Positions 8,375-17,046 of a stretch of 64,000 nt of DNA are shown one piece after another. Every line of letters begins with the position of its first letter. Within the stretch, counting starts at the first letter, position 1. Origin of the DNA: Roseococcus microcysteis (lineage in GTDB: Bacteria; Pseudomonadota; Alphaproteobacteria; Acetobacterales; Acetobacteraceae). Location: positions 2,434,501 through 2,498,500 of the forward strand of contig NZ_CP061718.1 of assembly GCF_014764365.1 (NCBI RefSeq). The letters run 5' to 3'. The position numbers and the translations under genes were made by a program. The notes beneath the pieces are model-generated. The model saw only the letters and a list, made by a program, of their open reading frames with translations, was not told where the DNA came from and did not search any database.

Positions 8375-9741
8375 CGCGGCTGCTCATCCTGGGCTCGCTC
8401 TCGGGTGAGCTGGGCCAGGCGGCGCGGCTGGCCTCGGCCCGCGGCGCGGCGCTGGTCCAGGCCGAGGGTGTGACGGGCGCGCTGGCGCAGCTGCGCGGCA
8501 CGGGCGCGGACCTGGTGCTGGCCGATGTGACGCATGACCTGCCCTGGCTGCTGGAACGCCTGACGGAGGAGCGCATCGCCACCCCCGTCATCGCCTGCGG
8601 CCGCAACGCGGATGCGGATGCGGTGCTGCGCGCCATCCGCGCCGGCGCGCGCGAATTCCTGCCCCTGCCGCCCGATGCGGACCTGATCGCGGCCATGCTC
8701 CAGGCCGTGGCGGAAGGCCCGGACGCGCCCGTCTACCGCGACCCCGCCATGGCCGCGCTAATGGCGCGCGCGGAGCAATTGGCGCGTGCCGAGGCCTCGG
8801 TGCTGATCACCGGCGAGAGCGGCACGGGCAAGGAGGTGCTGGCCCGGCACATCCACGCGCATTCGCGCCGCAACCGTGGCCCTTTCGTCGCGCTGAACTG
8901 CGCCGCCCTGCCCGAGACGCTGCTGGAAAGCGAACTCTTCGGCCATGAGAAGGGCGCCTTCAGCGGCGCCGTCGCCGCGCGCCGTGGCCGCTTCGAGCAG
9001 GCCGAGGGCGGCACGCTGCTGCTGGACGAGATCGGCGAGATGGATTTGCGCCTGCAAGCCAAGCTGCTGCGCGTGATCCAGGAGCGCGAGGTGGACCGCC
9101 TCGGCGGCACCGGCCCCATCCGCGTGGATGTGCGCATCCTGGCCGCCACCAACCGTGACCTGCCCAGCGAGGTGCGCGCCGGCCGCTTCCGCGAGGATCT
9201 GTATTTCCGGCTGAACGTGGTGGCGCTGCACATCCCGGCGCTGCGCGCCCGCCCCGGCGACATCCTGCCGCTGGCCGAGCATTTCGCGCTGCGCTACGCG
9301 GACGCCAACGGGCTGCCGCGCCGGCCGCTCGCGCCGCTGGCGGCGTCGCGGCTGCTCGCGCATTCCTGGCCGGGCAATGTGCGGGAGCTGGAGAACACGC
9401 TGCACCGCGCCGTGCTGCTGGCGCATGGCCCCGAGATCACGCCCGACGCCATCGAACTCATGGCGCCGCCGCCGGAAGCCACGGTGATCGCCACCCCGGC
9501 CATCGCGCCCGCCAGCCCCGCCGAGCCCATCGCCGCCCTGGTCGGGCGCCGGATGGATGAGGTGGAGCGTGACCTCATCCTCGAAACCCTTGGGCGCTGC
9601 CTTGGCAACCGCACGCGGGCCGCGGAAATCCTGGGCATTTCCATCCGCACGCTGCGGAACAAGCTGGCCGAGTATCGCGGCCAGGGCCTGCCCGTGCCGC
9701 CCGCCCCGGGCCAGATGCCGGATAGCTGGAAGGTCGCGTGA
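8371..9741 (+). CDS. flbD: Sigma-54-dependent flagellar regulator FlbD
   Basis: This is an activator of RNA polymerase-sigma-54, placed exactly where flbD lies in class-II flagellar operons. The 456-residue protein has a degenerate receiver-like N-domain (1-115), an AAA+ domain with Walker A GESGTGKE (148-155) and Walker B LLLDEI, and a Fis-type helix-turn-helix near 418-440 (RAAEILGISIRTLRNKL). The sigma-54 contact loop reads GAFSGA (195-200) rather than the usual GAFTGA, a conservative Ser-for-Thr change. It starts at GTG 8371 and ends overlapping the flhA GTG. Likely targets include the two sigma-54 sites between flgE and fliK. Confidence 0.9.
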   Translation: MTRLLILGSLSGELGQAARLASARGAALVQAEGVTGALAQLRGTGADLVLADVTHDLPWLLERLTEERIATPVIACGRNADADAVLRAIRAGAREFLPLPPDADLIAAMLQAVAEGPDAPVYRDPAMAALMARAEQLARAEASVLITGESGTGKEVLARHIHAHSRRNRGPFVALNCAALPETLLESELFGHEKGAFSGAVAARRGRFEQAEGGTLLLDEIGEMDLRLQAKLLRVIQEREVDRLGGTGPIRVDVRILAATNRDLPSEVRAGRFREDLYFRLNVVALHIPALRARPGDILPLAEHFALRYADANGLPRRPLAPLAASRLLAHSWPGNVRELENTLHRAVLLAHGPEITPDAIELMAPPPEATVIATPAIAPASPAEPIAALVGRRMDEVERDLILETLGRCLGNRTRAAEILGISIRTLRNKLAEYRGQGLPVPPAPGQMPDSWKVA

Positions 9742-11801
9742 AGGCACTTCCCCTCCCGCCCTGGCTCACCGGGCTGCGCGTCTCCTCGGAGGTCGCGCTG
9801 GTCCTGGCGGTGGCGCTGGTGCTGGGCATCCTCGTCATCCCGCTGCCGGCCTTCCTGCTGGACGCGGCGCTGGCGCTGAACATCACCATCTCGGTGCTGG
9901 TGCTGATGGTGGCGCTGCTGCTGACGAAGCCGCTGGAGTTCCAATCCTTCCCGCAGATCCTGCTCATCACCACGCTGTTCCGGCTGGGGCTGAACGTCGC
10001 CACCACGCGCGCCATCCTCGCCAATGGGCATGAGGGGCCGCAGGCGGCGGGCGACATCATCGCCGTCTTCGGCCAGTCGCTGATGGGCGGCGACGTGCTG
10101 GTGGGCCTCATCATCTTCGCCATCCTGCTGCTGGTGAACCAGACGGTGGTGGCCAAGGGCGCGGGGCGCATCGCGGAAGTCTCCGCGCGCTTCCACCTGG
10201 ACGCCATGCCCGGCAAGCAGATGGCGATTGATGCCGACCTCTCGGCCGGCACCATTGATGAGGCCGAAGCCAAGCGCCGTCGCCGCGACCTGGAGGAGGA
10301 GAGCAGCTTCAACGGCTCCATGGACGGCGCCGCGAAATTCGTGAAGGGCGATGCCATCGTCGCCATCGTCTCGGTCTTCATCAACCTGCTGGGTGGGCTG
10401 GCCATCGGCATCGGCCGGCACGGCATGCCCTTCATGGAGGCGGTGCAGACCTATTCCATCCTGACCGTGGGCGACGGCCTCGTGGGGCAGATTCCCGCGC
10501 TGCTCGTCTCGGTCGGTGCGGCCATCGTCGTCACCAAGGCCGCGCGCGAAGGCCAGGCCGATGCGCTGATGGCGAAGGAGCTGGGCACCTGGAAGCCGCT
10601 GGCCGTGGCCTCGGGCAGCTCGCTCGTGCTGGGGCTGGTGCCGGGCATGCCGCTGCTGCCCTTCCTGGCGTTGGCTGGCGTGACGGGCGGGGCCGCCTGG
10701 TATCAGCGCCGCAACCCCACGGCGGCACTTCCCCCGCCCGAGGAGGCGCCACCCCCCAGCAACGCCGAGCCGCCCGTGGCCGAGGCGCTGCGGATGGATC
10801 TGCTGCGGCTGGAACTGGGCTATGGGCTGCTTTCGCTGGCCGCCGGGGATGCGCCGCGCCTGTCGGAACAGATCCGCGGGCTGCGCCGTTCCATCGCGCA
10901 GGAGATGGGCTTCGTGCTGCCCAGCGTGCGCATCCAGGACAACCTCGAACTGCCGGCCGATTCCTACGTGATCCGCGTGAAGGAGATCGAGGCCGCGCGC
11001 GGCAGCCTGCGCCCGCCCATGAACCTGGCCATAGACCCCTCCGGCAACATGCCGGACCTGCCGGGTGAGCGCACGCAGGAACCCGCCTTCGGCCTGCCGG
11101 CGCTGTGGATCGAGGAGCGGCTGCGCGAGGAAGCCCTGGCCCGCGGCTGCACGGTGGTGGACTGCGCGGGCGTGCTCGCCACCCACCTGACCGAGGTGGT
11201 GCGCGAGAACATGAGCGAACTGCTCTCCTACGCCGAAACGCAGAAGCTGCTGGAGGAATTGCCGCGCGAACAGCAGAAGCTGGTGCAGGATCTGATCCCG
11301 GCCCAGGCCAGCGTCGGCACGCTGCAACGCCTGCTGCAATCCCTGCTGGCGGAACGTGTGTCCATCCGCGACCTGCCCACCATCCTCGAAGGCCTGCAGG
11401 AGGCGGTGGCGGCGAATTTGCGCGCCCTGCCGCACATCCAGGCGGTGGTGCGGATGCGCCTGGCCCGCCAACTCTCCGAAGCCGCGCGCGGGCCGCAGGG
11501 CTATGTGGGCCTCGTCACCCTCTCGCCCGAATGGGAGGTGGCCTTCACCGAGGCGCTGACCGGCCCGCCGGAGGACAGGCAGCTGGCCATGGAGCCCGCG
11601 AAGCTCCAGCAATTCATCACCCGCATGCGCGACGTGCTGGACGCCCAGGCGGCGCAGGAGGAGGCGCCGGTGCTGCTGTGCTCCGGCGCGCTGCGCGCCC
11701 ATCTCCGCGCCATCGTGGAGCGCATCCGCCCCAGCACCACCGTCCTGGCCCAGGCCGAACTGCACCCGCGCATCCGCGTGCGCGCCCTGGCCAGCATCTG
11801 A
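9738..11801 (+). CDS. flhA: Flagellar export gate protein FlhA
   Basis: FlhA is the large inner-membrane subunit of the flagellar type III export gate, coupling proton flow to substrate export. At 687 residues it has family length. The N-terminal half has about eight membrane segments, with the FHIPEP-family blocks FPQILLITTLFRLGLNVATT and FVKGDAIVAIVSVFINLLGG. The C-terminal half is the cytoplasmic docking domain (IDPSGNMPDLPGERTQEPAF, ALWIEERLREEALARGCTVV). GTG 9738 overlaps the flbD stop. It is followed after three bases by flhF. Confidence 0.96.
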   Translation: MKALPLPPWLTGLRVSSEVALVLAVALVLGILVIPLPAFLLDAALALNITISVLVLMVALLLTKPLEFQSFPQILLITTLFRLGLNVATTRAILANGHEGPQAAGDIIAVFGQSLMGGDVLVGLIIFAILLLVNQTVVAKGAGRIAEVSARFHLDAMPGKQMAIDADLSAGTIDEAEAKRRRRDLEEESSFNGSMDGAAKFVKGDAIVAIVSVFINLLGGLAIGIGRHGMPFMEAVQTYSILTVGDGLVGQIPALLVSVGAAIVVTKAAREGQADALMAKELGTWKPLAVASGSSLVLGLVPGMPLLPFLALAGVTGGAAWYQRRNPTAALPPPEEAPPPSNAEPPVAEALRMDLLRLELGYGLLSLAAGDAPRLSEQIRGLRRSIAQEMGFVLPSVRIQDNLELPADSYVIRVKEIEAARGSLRPPMNLAIDPSGNMPDLPGERTQEPAFGLPALWIEERLREEALARGCTVVDCAGVLATHLTEVVRENMSELLSYAETQKLLEELPREQQKLVQDLIPAQASVGTLQRLLQSLLAERVSIRDLPTILEGLQEAVAANLRALPHIQAVVRMRLARQLSEAARGPQGYVGLVTLSPEWEVAFTEALTGPPEDRQLAMEPAKLQQFITRMRDVLDAQAAQEEAPVLLCSGALRAHLRAIVERIRPSTTVLAQAELHPRIRVRALASI

Positions 11802-11804
11802 TCC

Positions 11805-12704
11805 ATGCAGCTGCGCGTCTTCCATGGCCGCAATGCCTCGCTGGCGCTGGCCGCCGCGCGCGACGCGCTGGGGGATGAGGCCATCATCCTCGACACGCGG
11901 CGCGTGGGCGGCGGGGTGGAGGTGACGGCCGCGCTGGATGTGGCCGAACCCCTGCTGATCCCGCCCGAAGGGGCGACAGCGCCGCTGGACCTTCCGCCCG
12001 CGCTCGCCCGCCACAACCTGCCCGCCCCGCTGGCGATGCGGCTGGGCCAGGGGCGGCTCGCCCCCGCGCTGGCCGCGCATCTCAGCTTCGCGGCCCTGCC
12101 GATGGATCGCCCCCTGCTACTGGTGGGCCCGCCCGGCGCGGGCAAGACGCTGACCTGCGCGAAGCTCGCCGCGCGCGCCACCATGGCGGGGCAGACGCCG
12201 CTGGTGGTGACGGCCGATGGCGCGCGGGCGGGTGCCGTGGAACAGCTTGCCGCTTTCACGCGGCTGCTGCGGCTGACGCTGGCCGTGGCAGCGCAGCCGG
12301 AGGTGCTGGCCAAATCCGTGCAGCGGCGCGAACCCGGCCAGCCCGCCTTCCTCGACGGCTTCGGCTGCGACCCCTTCGACGCCGCCCAGGCCGAACGCCT
12401 GCACCGCCTCATCGAGGCCGCCGGCGCCACCCCCGTGCTGGTGCTGCCCGGCGGGCTGGACGCCGAGGAAAGCGCCGACCTCGCCCGCGCCTTCCATCTG
12501 CTGGGCGCGCGCCACATGATCGCGACGCGCCTCGACAGCGCGCGGCGGCTGGGCGGTGTGCTGGCCGCCGCCGCCGCGGGGCTGGCGCTGACCGAGGCCG
12601 GCATCGGCCCGCAGGTGGCGCGCGGCCTGCACCCTCTTTCCGCCGAATGGCTGGCCGCGCGCCTCAGCGCCGCCCCCGGCACACCCCTGGAGTGCGCGCC
12701 ATGA
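11805..12704 (+). CDS. flhF: Flagellar biosynthesis GTPase FlhF (divergent)
   Basis: FlhF is an SRP-type GTPase that governs position and number of flagella, usually together with FlhG. The 299-residue protein starts with the short FlhF basic region (MQLRVFHGRNASLALAAARD) and has a P-loop GPPGAGKT at 108-115, GAVEQLAAFTRLL matching the family, and TRLDSARRLGG at 241-251 as the G4-type TKLD motif. It is short for the family, and where DTAGR (G3) is expected only a weak CDPFDAAQ is seen, so GTP hydrolysis may be altered. Its TGA overlaps the ATG of flhG, and flhA is three bases upstream. Confidence 0.85.
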   Translation: MQLRVFHGRNASLALAAARDALGDEAIILDTRRVGGGVEVTAALDVAEPLLIPPEGATAPLDLPPALARHNLPAPLAMRLGQGRLAPALAAHLSFAALPMDRPLLLVGPPGAGKTLTCAKLAARATMAGQTPLVVTADGARAGAVEQLAAFTRLLRLTLAVAAQPEVLAKSVQRREPGQPAFLDGFGCDPFDAAQAERLHRLIEAAGATPVLVLPGGLDAEESADLARAFHLLGARHMIATRLDSARRLGGVLAAAAAGLALTEAGIGPQVARGLHPLSAEWLAARLSAAPGTPLECAP

Positions 12705-13461
12705 CGCGACTGACGGTCATCGCCTCCGGCAAGGGGGGTGTGGGGAAGACCTGCCTGGCCATCGGCCTCGCCCAGGCGCTGGCGGAGGGGGGGCGCGCAC
12801 GGCGCTGGTGGATGGCGATCTCGGGCTCGCCAATGTGGATGTGCAGCTTGGCATCACACCCACGCGCGACCTCGGCCATGTGCTCACCGGCGCCTGCACG
12901 GCCGCGGAGGCGCTGACCCCCCACCCCGCCGGCTTCGCCCTGCTGCCGGGGCGGTCGGGCGCCGCGGGGTTGGCTTCGCTGGGGGCGGAGGGGCTGGACC
13001 GCATGGTGAGCCTGCTGCGCGCCCTGCCGGTGGAGGAGGTGGTGCTGGACCTCGGCGCCGGCCTCTCCCTCGCGCAGCGCCGCCTGGCCGCCGCCGCCGA
13101 CCTGCTGCTGGTGGTCGTCACCGAGGAACCCACGGCCCTGACCGACGCCTATGCCGTGCTGAAACTGCACCGCCAGGACAGTGGGGGGGCGGATGGCGGG
13201 GCGCGGTCCGCGCTGGTCGCCAACATGGTGCAGGGTCCGGTCCAGGCCGCGCGGGTGCATGGCGCGCTGGACCAGGCCTGCCGGCATTTCCTGGGCCAGG
13301 GGGTGAAGCTGCTGGGCCATGTCCGGCGCGACGCCAAGGTGCCCGCCGCCATCCGCGCCCAGGCCCCGCTGCTGACGCGCCACCCGGACAGCCCCGCCGC
13401 CCGGGATTTGCGGATCTTGGCGGCGGCGTTGCGGGCCATCCCCCTCGGAAAGGCAGCGTGA
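12701..13461 (+). pseudogene. flhG: FlhG/MinD-like ATPase, one apparent frameshift
   Basis: FlhG is a MinD/ParA-family ATPase acting with FlhF in flagellar number control. The first frame, from ATG 12701, contains the deviant Walker A region (VIASGKGGVGKT) and reads sensibly to ALAEGG. After a run of seven G at 12787-12793 the sense continues one frame over, as TALVDGDLGLANVDVQLG and on to the stop at 13461. Adding one G restores a 253-residue protein, normal for the family. The ATGA overlap with flhF and intact motifs on both sides favour a base-calling error in the G run. A truly broken gene or a variable G tract is the alternative. Confidence 0.8.
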
Positions 13462-13480
13462 CTCCCCATCTCACCTTGCG

Positions 13481-14335
13481 ATGTCATCGCTTGCCACACG
13501 CCAGGCCCGCAGGGTTGCCCGCTATTATCGTTGGCTGGACGGGTTGTCCTTCTTCGAGGAACGCCGCGCGGAGGGCGAGGCCGCCCACCCCATCCATCGC
13601 GCCCTGACCGACCCGGACGGCGGCGCGCCCTCGCCCTATGTGCTGCACCGGCTGATGCTGGAAGGCGTGGCGCTGCCCGAGACGCCGCGCGTGCTCGATG
13701 CCGGCTGCGGCTATGGCGCGACCATGCTGGACCTGGCACCGCGCCTGGGCGGGGACTGGACCGGCCTGACCCTGTCCGAGGCGCAGCGCCAGCGCGGCGG
13801 GGCGGCCCTGGCGGCGGCGGGGCTGGCCGACCAGGCGCGCATCCGCGTGCAATCCTATGACATGCCGCCGCCCGGGCCCTTCGACCTGATCATCGGCATC
13901 GAGAGCCTGATCCATTCCGCGGCACCCGCGGCGACCATCGCGGTGCTGGCTTCGGTGCTGGCGCCGGGCGGGCACCTGGTCATGGTGGACGACATGCCGG
14001 AGGAGGGCATGCCGCACGAGGCCGCCCGCCGCTTCGCCCTGTTCCGCCGCTACTGGCGCTGCCCCGCCGCACCCACGCGCGCGGGCTGGGTGCGGGCCAT
14101 GGAGGGGGCGGGGTTGACCCTGGTGGGTGAGCGCGACCTCTCGCCCCTGCTGCGTGTGCGTGACATGGCGCAGGCGGCGCCGCGCCTGCGCGAGCTGCGG
14201 CGCTGGCCCCTGCGGCTGCGGCGCGCGCTGGGCTTCGGCGTGCGCGCGGAGGCGGAGATCGGCGGGATCATGCTGGAAACCCTCCAGACGGAGGGCTTCG
14301 TGCGGTATCGGCTGCTGGTGGCGCGGAAGGGTTAG
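13481..14335 (+). CDS. Class I SAM-dependent methyltransferase
   Basis: A 284-residue Rossmann-fold methyltransferase. Motif I is VLDAGCGYGATMLDLA (about 68-83), followed by an acidic motif II region (LTLSEAQRQRG) and LASVLAPGGHLVMVDDMPEE as post-motif III. The layout resembles UbiE and cyclopropane-fatty-acid-synthase-like enzymes acting on small or lipid substrates, but the substrate cannot be read from sequence. It begins 19 bp after flhG on the same strand and may be read through from the flagellar operon, though no motility role is implied. A tandem repeat follows the stop codon directly. Confidence 0.8.
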   Translation: MSSLATRQARRVARYYRWLDGLSFFEERRAEGEAAHPIHRALTDPDGGAPSPYVLHRLMLEGVALPETPRVLDAGCGYGATMLDLAPRLGGDWTGLTLSEAQRQRGGAALAAAGLADQARIRVQSYDMPPPGPFDLIIGIESLIHSAAPAATIAVLASVLAPGGHLVMVDDMPEEGMPHEAARRFALFRRYWRCPAAPTRAGWVRAMEGAGLTLVGERDLSPLLRVRDMAQAAPRLRELRRWPLRLRRALGFGVRAEAEIGGIMLETLQTEGFVRYRLLVARKG

Positions 14336-14432
14336 CGTCCGATCCGGCCGGCGGCACGCCGGGCGGTGAATCGGCCGCCGCGCCCCGCGTCCGATCCGCT
14401 TCGGCGGCACGCCGGGGCGGTGAATCGGCCGC
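14336..14432. repeat. Tandem direct repeat of about 43-45 bp, two copies
   Basis: Copy 1 (14336-14378) and copy 2 (14388-14432) both begin CGTCCGATCCG, contain GGCGGCACGCCG and end GGTGAATCGGCCGC. They differ by a few substitutions and small insertions. The pair lies between the convergent stops of the methyltransferase gene and pmbA. Each unit has an inverted core, so a transcribed role such as termination is possible. No similar copy was noticed elsewhere in the window. Confidence 0.7.
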
Positions 14433-14441
14433 GCAAAAGCC

Positions 14442-15767
14442 TCACGCCCCCGCCAGCGTCATCCCATCCACGCGCAGCGTCGGCGCATCGGTGCCGCGCT
14501 TGAATTCCAGGTCATCGGCGGCGGTCAGCGCGCGGAACATCTCGGGCAGCTTGCCGGCAATGGTGATCTCGCCCACCGGCTCGGCCAATTGCCCGTCGCG
14601 GATCATGAAGCCCGCCGCCCCGCGCGAGTAGTCGCCCGTGATGCCGTTCACGCCCATGCCGATGAGTTCGGTGACGTAGAGACCCAGCTTGATGTCCGCC
14701 ATCAGCGCGGCGGGGGAGAGCGTGCCCGCCTCCAGCCAGAGATTGGTGGGCGCTGGCGAGGGTGGGCCGCCCGTGCCGCGCGCCGCATGGCCTGTGGAGG
14801 CGAGGCCCAGCTGCGCGGCACTCCGGCTGTCCAGCAGCCAGGTGGTGAGCATGCCATCCTCGACCAGCGCGCGGCGCTGGCCCGCTTGGCCCTCGCCGTC
14901 AAAGGGGCGCGAGCGGGGGCCGCGCGGGCGCAGCGGGTCGTCGAGCACGTTCATCCCGCGCGGCAGGATTTGCGTGCCCATCGCGTCCTTCAGGAAGGAG
15001 GTGCCGCGCGCGATGGAAGCACCGTTGATCGCCCCCACCAGATGCCCCAGCAGCGAGGCCGAGACGCGCGGGTGATAGACCACCGGCAGCACCGCGGATT
15101 TCGGGCGGGTCGGGTTCAGCCGCGCCACCGCCTGTTCGCCGGCGCGGCGGCCGATGGCGGCGGCATCCTCAAGTTCGGACAGGTAGACGGCGCTGGCATA
15201 GTCATAGTCGCGCTGCATGCCGGTGCCCTCGCCGGCGAGCGCGGTGGCGGAGACGCTGTGCGAACCGCGCGCATATTCCCCGAAGAAACCGCGCGAGGTG
15301 GCGAGGCTGCGCGTGCCGCGCGACCAGCCGGCGGAGGCACCCTCGCTGTTGGTGACGCCCTTCACGGCGAGCGCCGCTTCCTCGGCGAGCGCGGCGCGGG
15401 CCAGCAGGGCATCGGCCTCGGGGGCCTCGCCGTCATCGAGGTCGAGCGCGGCCATGCTGGGTGCCGGCGCGTCCAGGATTTGCGCGAAGCGGTCCTCGGG
15501 CACGATGCGCGCCATGGCGACGGCGCGTTCGGCCAGGGCGGCGAAACCTTCAGGGCGTGCCTCGGTGGCGCTGACGATGGCGACGCGCTGGCCGACAAAC
15601 ACGCGCAGGCCGAGGTCCACGCCCTCGCTGCGCTCCAGCTGCTCGATCGCGCCCAGGCGGCGCTGCACGGCCAGCGAGGCGGAGCGCACCAGCAGCGCAT
15701 CGGCCTGCTCGGCGCCCGCGCGCTTCGCGGCGTCGAGCAGGGCGCCCAGGAGGTCCTGGCTGTTCAT
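14442..15767 (-). CDS. pmbA: TldD/PmbA-family metallopeptidase subunit (TldE type)
   Basis: Encodes the PmbA/TldE partner of the TldD-TldE protease, which matures microcin-type peptides and modulates gyrase-toxin sensitivity in enterobacteria. In alphaproteobacteria the physiological substrate is unclear. The 441 residues show family blocks: an N-terminal region with QRRLGAIEQLERSEGVDLGL, central FFGEYARGSHSVSATA, and C-terminal GVNGITGDYSRGAAGFMIRDG. No HExxxH motif is present, as expected for the non-catalytic TldE half. Its ATG overlaps the stop of the M16 peptidase gene (ATGA), so it is the last gene of the minus-strand run that starts at gcvT. Confidence 0.9.
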   Translation of the reverse strand: MNSQDLLGALLDAAKRAGAEQADALLVRSASLAVQRRLGAIEQLERSEGVDLGLRVFVGQRVAIVSATEARPEGFAALAERAVAMARIVPEDRFAQILDAPAPSMAALDLDDGEAPEADALLARAALAEEAALAVKGVTNSEGASAGWSRGTRSLATSRGFFGEYARGSHSVSATALAGEGTGMQRDYDYASAVYLSELEDAAAIGRRAGEQAVARLNPTRPKSAVLPVVYHPRVSASLLGHLVGAINGASIARGTSFLKDAMGTQILPRGMNVLDDPLRPRGPRSRPFDGEGQAGQRRALVEDGMLTTWLLDSRSAAQLGLASTGHAARGTGGPPSPAPTNLWLEAGTLSPAALMADIKLGLYVTELIGMGVNGITGDYSRGAAGFMIRDGQLAEPVGEITIAGKLPEMFRALTAADDLEFKRGTDAPTLRVDGMTLAGA

Positions 15768-17029
15768 GCCGCCAGCTTCTCCGCGATCTCGGCCAGCCCC
15801 GGCACGCGGCCGATGGGGCCCATGGCGGCCAGCGTGGGCCGCGCGCGGAAGAGGCGGTGGGCGGCGCGCTGGATGTCCTCCACCGTCACCGCCGCGATGC
15901 GCGCCTTGGTTTCCTCGATGGGAATGACGCGGCCATGGATCTGGATGTGGCGCGCGATCTGCTCGCAGCGGCTGCCGGTGGATTCCAGCGACATGAGCAA
16001 GGAGGCGCGAAGCTGCGCCTTGGCGCGGTCCAGCTCCTCCTGCGTCACGTCGAGCTGGACGCGGCGCAGTTCCTCGACGGCGACAGGCACCAGCTCCGCC
16101 GCCTGCTCCTCGCCCGTGCCGGCGTAGAGGGCGAAGATGCCGCTGTCCTGATAGGGGTGCGCGAAGGAGTAGATGGAATAGACCAGTCCTCGCCGCTCGC
16201 GGATTTCCTGGAACAGGCGCGAGGACATGCCGCCGCCCAGCAGGGTGGAGAGCAGCAGCACCGGGTAGTGGTCGCGGTCGGTGTAGTGGGCGGAGGGGAA
16301 GCCCAGCACCAGGTGGACCTGGTCGAGGTCACGCTCCTCGCGGTATTCGCCGCCCAGGTAGCGCGCGGCCTCGGGCGCGGGCGGGGCCACCTGGGGCAGG
16401 TCGGCGAAATGCGCCTGCACCAGCTCCAGCACCGCCTCGTGCGAGACGGCGCCGGCGGCGGCCACCACGGTGCGCGAGGGGCCGTAGTGGCGCGCCATGT
16501 AGCCGGTCAGCGCCTCGCGCTTCATGGTCTCGATGGTCTGCTCGGTGCCCAGTGTCGGGCGGCCCATGGCCTGTTCCGGGAAGCAGGCGTGCTGGAAATG
16601 GTCGAAGATGATGTCGTCCGGCGTGTCGTTCGCCTGGCCGATCTCCTGCAGGATCACGCCGCGCTCACGCTCCAGCTCCTCCGGCGTCAGGGTGGAGTGG
16701 CAGAGGATGTCGCCGATGATGTCGGCGGCGAGGCCCACATCTTCCTTCAGCACCTTGCAGTAATAGGCGGTCTGTTCGCGCGCGGTGTAGGCGTTGATAT
16801 GGCCGCCGACATTCTCGATCTCGCGCGCGATGGCCGCCGCGTCACGCCGCGCCGTGCCCTTGAAGGCCATGTGCTCGAGGAAGTGGGAGGCGCCGTTCTC
16901 CGGCGCGCTCTCATGCCGCGTGCCGGCATGGACATAGGCGCCGATGGAGACGGTCTCGACGCGGGGCATGTGGTCGGTGACGACGACGAGGCCGGAAGGC
17001 AAGGTGGTCAGGCGAAGGGATTCGGACAT
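15764..17029 (-). CDS. M16-family zinc metallopeptidase (mitochondrial processing peptidase-like)
   Basis: A pitrilysin-family peptidase of about 421 residues resembling the processing-peptidase beta subunit. The inverted zinc motif HFLEH is at residues 49-53 and the distal glutamate lies in RERGVILQEIGQ. The C-terminal domain has GLVYSIYSFAHPYQDSG and the Arg/Tyr substrate-binding region. Start: a GTG at 17050 overlaps the thrC stop (GTGA) and adds seven residues. ATG 17029 matches the usual family N-terminus (MSESLRLTTLPSG) and is chosen with moderate certainty. It is tightly packed between thrC and pmbA, a common pairing in this class. Confidence 0.92.
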   Translation of the reverse strand: MSESLRLTTLPSGLVVVTDHMPRVETVSIGAYVHAGTRHESAPENGASHFLEHMAFKGTARRDAAAIAREIENVGGHINAYTAREQTAYYCKVLKEDVGLAADIIGDILCHSTLTPEELERERGVILQEIGQANDTPDDIIFDHFQHACFPEQAMGRPTLGTEQTIETMKREALTGYMARHYGPSRTVVAAAGAVSHEAVLELVQAHFADLPQVAPPAPEAARYLGGEYREERDLDQVHLVLGFPSAHYTDRDHYPVLLLSTLLGGGMSSRLFQEIRERRGLVYSIYSFAHPYQDSGIFALYAGTGEEQAAELVPVAVEELRRVQLDVTQEELDRAKAQLRASLLMSLESTGSRCEQIARHIQIHGRVIPIEETKARIAAVTVEDIQRAAHRLFRARPTLAAMGPIGRVPGLAEIAEKLAA

Positions 17030-17046
17030 GGGGGATATGTGGTCCT

